Source: DATLNF01 sp046590575 (GTDB lineage: Bacteria > Actinomycetota > Actinomycetes > BP-191). Taken from it: DNA of 7,383 bases. Position 1 is the first letter of the stretch. Each line of letters opens with the position of its first letter. The stretch is taken from assembly GCA_046590575.1 (NCBI GenBank), contig JBKJUS010000125.1, positions 1 to 7,383 of the forward strand, read 5' to 3'. Positions 5,641 to 7,383 of this stretch are shown here, piece after piece. Below the pieces are notes generated by a model. It worked only from the letters and a program-made list of their open reading frames with translations, had not been told where the DNA came from and made no database searches. The translations under genes were made by a program, and so were the position numbers.

Positions 5641-7115
5641 AGTCGCCCCCCGGGAAAGACCGACCGGACGACACGGAGCTGGTCCGGGTCAAGCCAACGC
5701 ACCAGGCCGACCCAGGTCATGAGGTACGCCGTGGCGCCGATTGGCGCTTCCACAAGCAGCGGCAGGCGGAGCGCTTCGACCACGACGGCCAGGACCAGAG
5801 CTGCAGTTCCGGGTTCGAGGATGGCGCGGGCGAGACGCAGCCCGCCGAGCACTGGTCGCAGCTTCAGATACAGGCAGACCGCCAGCGCCAGGTAGGACAG
5901 GGTCGTGGCGGCGCCGGCGCCGGCGCCGGCGAACGGCGGGATGAGGACCAGGTTCAACCCGACATTGACCGCGAGGGCGACCGCGGCCGCGCCCAGCACA
6001 ACGCGTGCTTTGCCCAGTGCGAAGAGCGCGTAGTTGGCGAAGAAGGCGAAGGCGTAGACGACCGGGCTCAGCGCTAACCAGCGCAGCGGAGCGGCTGAGT
6101 GCTGTTCATAGGTCTGGCCGAAGAGAAGCAAGAGCACAGGTTCCGCCTCTGCGAGCAGCAACGCGGCGAACGGAAGGTAGATGACCGCTACGGCGGTGAA
6201 CTCGGCGGTGAGTCCCCGCCGCACGGTGTCGAGGTCGCTCGAGGCCGAGGCGATGATGGGTGTCATCGCGCTGTTGATCGACCAGGTTACGAAGAGCACC
6301 GTTTCGAGCAGCCGGTACGCCGCGGCATAGACCGCGACCTCGCTGTCGTTGTGGAAGGCACTGATGAGAACGGCGTCGACGCGGAAGAGGGCCATGAGCA
6401 GCAGTGAGCTCAGGCCGATGATGCGGGTGTCGTTGAAGAAGCGGCGGAGCCCGGGCCGGTCGAGCTGGGCGCCGGCGTACCGCACGTTCTGGTTGCGCAG
6501 CGCGATGGTGTGGGTGAGGACGCCGAGGGCGCTCCCGGCGAGGAGGCCGGTGCCCATGCCGATGATGCCGGTGCCGGCTTGCAGGCCGGCGACGATGAGG
6601 ACCGCTGTGGCGACGCGTTGCAGCGCGAGGGCGGTGGAGGTGGCGACTTGGCGTTGCAGCGCGGCGGCGGTGGTTCGGCAGGGGTCGCTGACCATGTCGA
6701 GGAGCACGGCGGCGCTGACCAGCGCGAGGGTGACCCGCGCTTCGTGGGAGGGTCGGAACTGTCCGGCGATCAGTACGCCGACGGTGAGCACCGGGAGGGC
6801 TAGGCCGATCTGCCAGACCAAGGCGGAGAAGTGCAGGGTGCTGATCTGGCGCGGTTCGCGGCTGCCGCGTTGCAGCAGGGCGGACGGAAAGCCCCACTCG
6901 GGGAGGGATGCCAGCAGGACGCTGAAGGACAGCGCGAAGGCGAACGCGCCGAACTCCTGTCGGGTGAGGGTGCGGGCCGCGACCAGGGTCCAGGCCAGGG
7001 TCGAGCCCTTGCCGATGATCTCGGCGCCCGCGCGGGTAACAGCGTTACGGGCGGTGCGGCGGGTCTGCGGGTCGACCGCCCCCGATGCGAGTGACTCCGC
7101 CTCTCCCCCTGACAT
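5637..7115 (-). CDS. Polysaccharide/oligosaccharide flippase (Wzx-like, MOP superfamily)
   Basis: This 492-residue integral membrane protein has roughly 12 to 14 hydrophobic segments spread from about residue 35 to 470, the expected size for the family. RNAVTRAGAEIIGKG near the N-terminus, RVDAVLISAF followed by VAVYAAAYRLLE (245-271), LFGQTYEQHSAAPLRWLALS (331-350) and NVGLNLVLIPPFAGAGAGAA (384-403) all match polysaccharide biosynthesis proteins of the MOP superfamily. It would move undecaprenyl-linked repeat units across the membrane for polymerisation. The start at 7115 is supported by GAGAGAG at 7123-7129, which overlaps the stop of the preceding hydrolase. The gene overlaps the deacetylase by 4 bases. 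A GGCGCC-type hexamer run at 5908-5930 encodes the AGAGAG loop. Lipid II flippase-like or teichuronic-acid transport roles are possible alternatives. Confidence 0.9.
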   Translation of the reverse strand: MSGGEAESLASGAVDPQTRRTARNAVTRAGAEIIGKGSTLAWTLVAARTLTRQEFGAFAFALSFSVLLASLPEWGFPSALLQRGSREPRQISTLHFSALVWQIGLALPVLTVGVLIAGQFRPSHEARVTLALVSAAVLLDMVSDPCRTTAAALQRQVATSTALALQRVATAVLIVAGLQAGTGIIGMGTGLLAGSALGVLTHTIALRNQNVRYAGAQLDRPGLRRFFNDTRIIGLSSLLLMALFRVDAVLISAFHNDSEVAVYAAAYRLLETVLFVTWSINSAMTPIIASASSDLDTVRRGLTAEFTAVAVIYLPFAALLLAEAEPVLLLLFGQTYEQHSAAPLRWLALSPVVYAFAFFANYALFALGKARVVLGAAAVALAVNVGLNLVLIPPFAGAGAGAATTLSYLALAVCLYLKLRPVLGGLRLARAILEPGTAALVLAVVVEALRLPLLVEAPIGATAYLMTWVGLVRWLDPDQLRVVRSVFPGGRL

Positions 7116-7127
7116 GGCGAAACTCTC

Positions 7128-7383
7128 TCATGACGGTGCGGCGCCGCCCTCCGCAGGAGGAGCCGCGGGTGGGCCGCTCGGTGCGGGTTCGGCGGCATCG
7201 GCTGCGGCGGCGTCGGCGAAGGCGCGGCTGAGCGCGGCGAGTGCTGGTTTGGGGGTGTAGTCGGGCCGGACGAGGCCGTAGCTGTCTTCGCGGTCGGCCA
7301 GGTCGGAGCCTTTGGCGCGCAGGTTGTAGACGATGAGGGCGCGGACGAAGGGCCAGGAGCGGACGATGGGCACGGCGCGGGCC
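7128..7383 (-). CDS. Glycoside hydrolase C-terminus (PslG/GH39- or GH5-like), 5' end beyond window
   Basis: Only about the last 84 residues lie in the window. The frame is open at the right edge, so GTG 7373 is an internal Val, not a start. The segment VYNLRAKGSDLADREDSYGL, then VRPDYTPKPALAAL, is typical of the final strand and helix of a TIM-barrel glycoside hydrolase of the kind annotated as cellulase-family or GH39. The Asp-Tyr-Thr-Pro-Lys-Pro-Ala turn is especially characteristic. It ends in a low-complexity Ala/Pro-rich tail of about 30 residues. PslG-like hydrolases often accompany exopolysaccharide loci, where they trim the polymer. Neither catalytic Glu is in the window, so the family and activity cannot be confirmed. 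Twelve bases separate its TGA from the flippase ATG. Confidence 0.7.
   Translation of the reverse strand, partial: ARAVPIVRSWPFVRALIVYNLRAKGSDLADREDSYGLVRPDYTPKPALAALSRAFADAAAADAAEPAPSGPPAAPPAEGGAAPS

Noticed and set aside
6106..6897. Minus-strand 263-codon frame in another phase within the flippase gene
   Set aside because: The product is dominated by Arg, Pro and His. The flippase frame over the same bases has clear membrane segments and family motifs.
6349..7260. Plus-strand 303-codon open frame opposite the flippase
   Set aside because: It is antisense to the flippase and hydrolase, has no motif, and is rich in Arg, Ala and Ser as expected for a shadow frame.
7128..7373. A complete small gene of 81 codons at the right end
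   Set aside because: Its apparent start is an internal GTG valine. The frame stays open to the window edge and the sequence matches the end of a glycoside hydrolase.

Overview
The window looks like chromosomal DNA from a high-GC actinobacterium. Base composition is strongly GC-rich, codons mostly end in G or C, and GTG starts and short gene overlaps are common. I cannot name a genus from the sequence. All eight genes that I can support lie on the minus strand, so transcription runs from the right edge to the left edge. There is essentially no non-coding space: the largest gaps are 24 and 12 bases, and four junctions are 4-base stop/start overlaps. This looks like the inside of one long operon, with the first and last genes cut by the window edges. 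No promoter, terminator, RNA gene, insertion sequence or CRISPR array was seen.

Right part (7383 to about 4873) is surface-polysaccharide machinery. It holds the C-terminal end of a glycoside hydrolase (PslG/GH39- or GH5-like), a full-length Wzx-type flippase with many membrane segments, and a NodB-type polysaccharide deacetylase without a signal peptide. This combination is typical of Wzx/Wzy-type exopolysaccharide loci.

Left part (4848 to 1) is a more unusual small-molecule cassette. It holds an RraA / 4-hydroxy-4-methyl-2-oxoglutarate aldolase-like protein and two unrelated ATP-grasp ligases: one resembling the carbamoyl-phosphate synthase and D-aspartate ligase group, the other resembling the ATP-grasp module of cyanophycin synthetase. 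After these come an Fe(II)/2-oxoglutarate-type oxygenase with an apparent C-terminal PqqD-like domain and the first 281 residues of an aminoglycoside-phosphotransferase-fold kinase. The kinase has no stop before the left edge of the window and is therefore easy to miss.

Working model (inference): the flippase, deacetylase and hydrolase make, export and trim a polysaccharide. The ATP-grasp ligases, oxygenase, aldolase-like protein and kinase make or attach an unusual substituent, such as an amino acid, peptide or hydroxy-acid joined through an amide bond. The PqqD-like domain raises the alternative that part of the cassette acts on a peptide. No precursor peptide gene is visible here.
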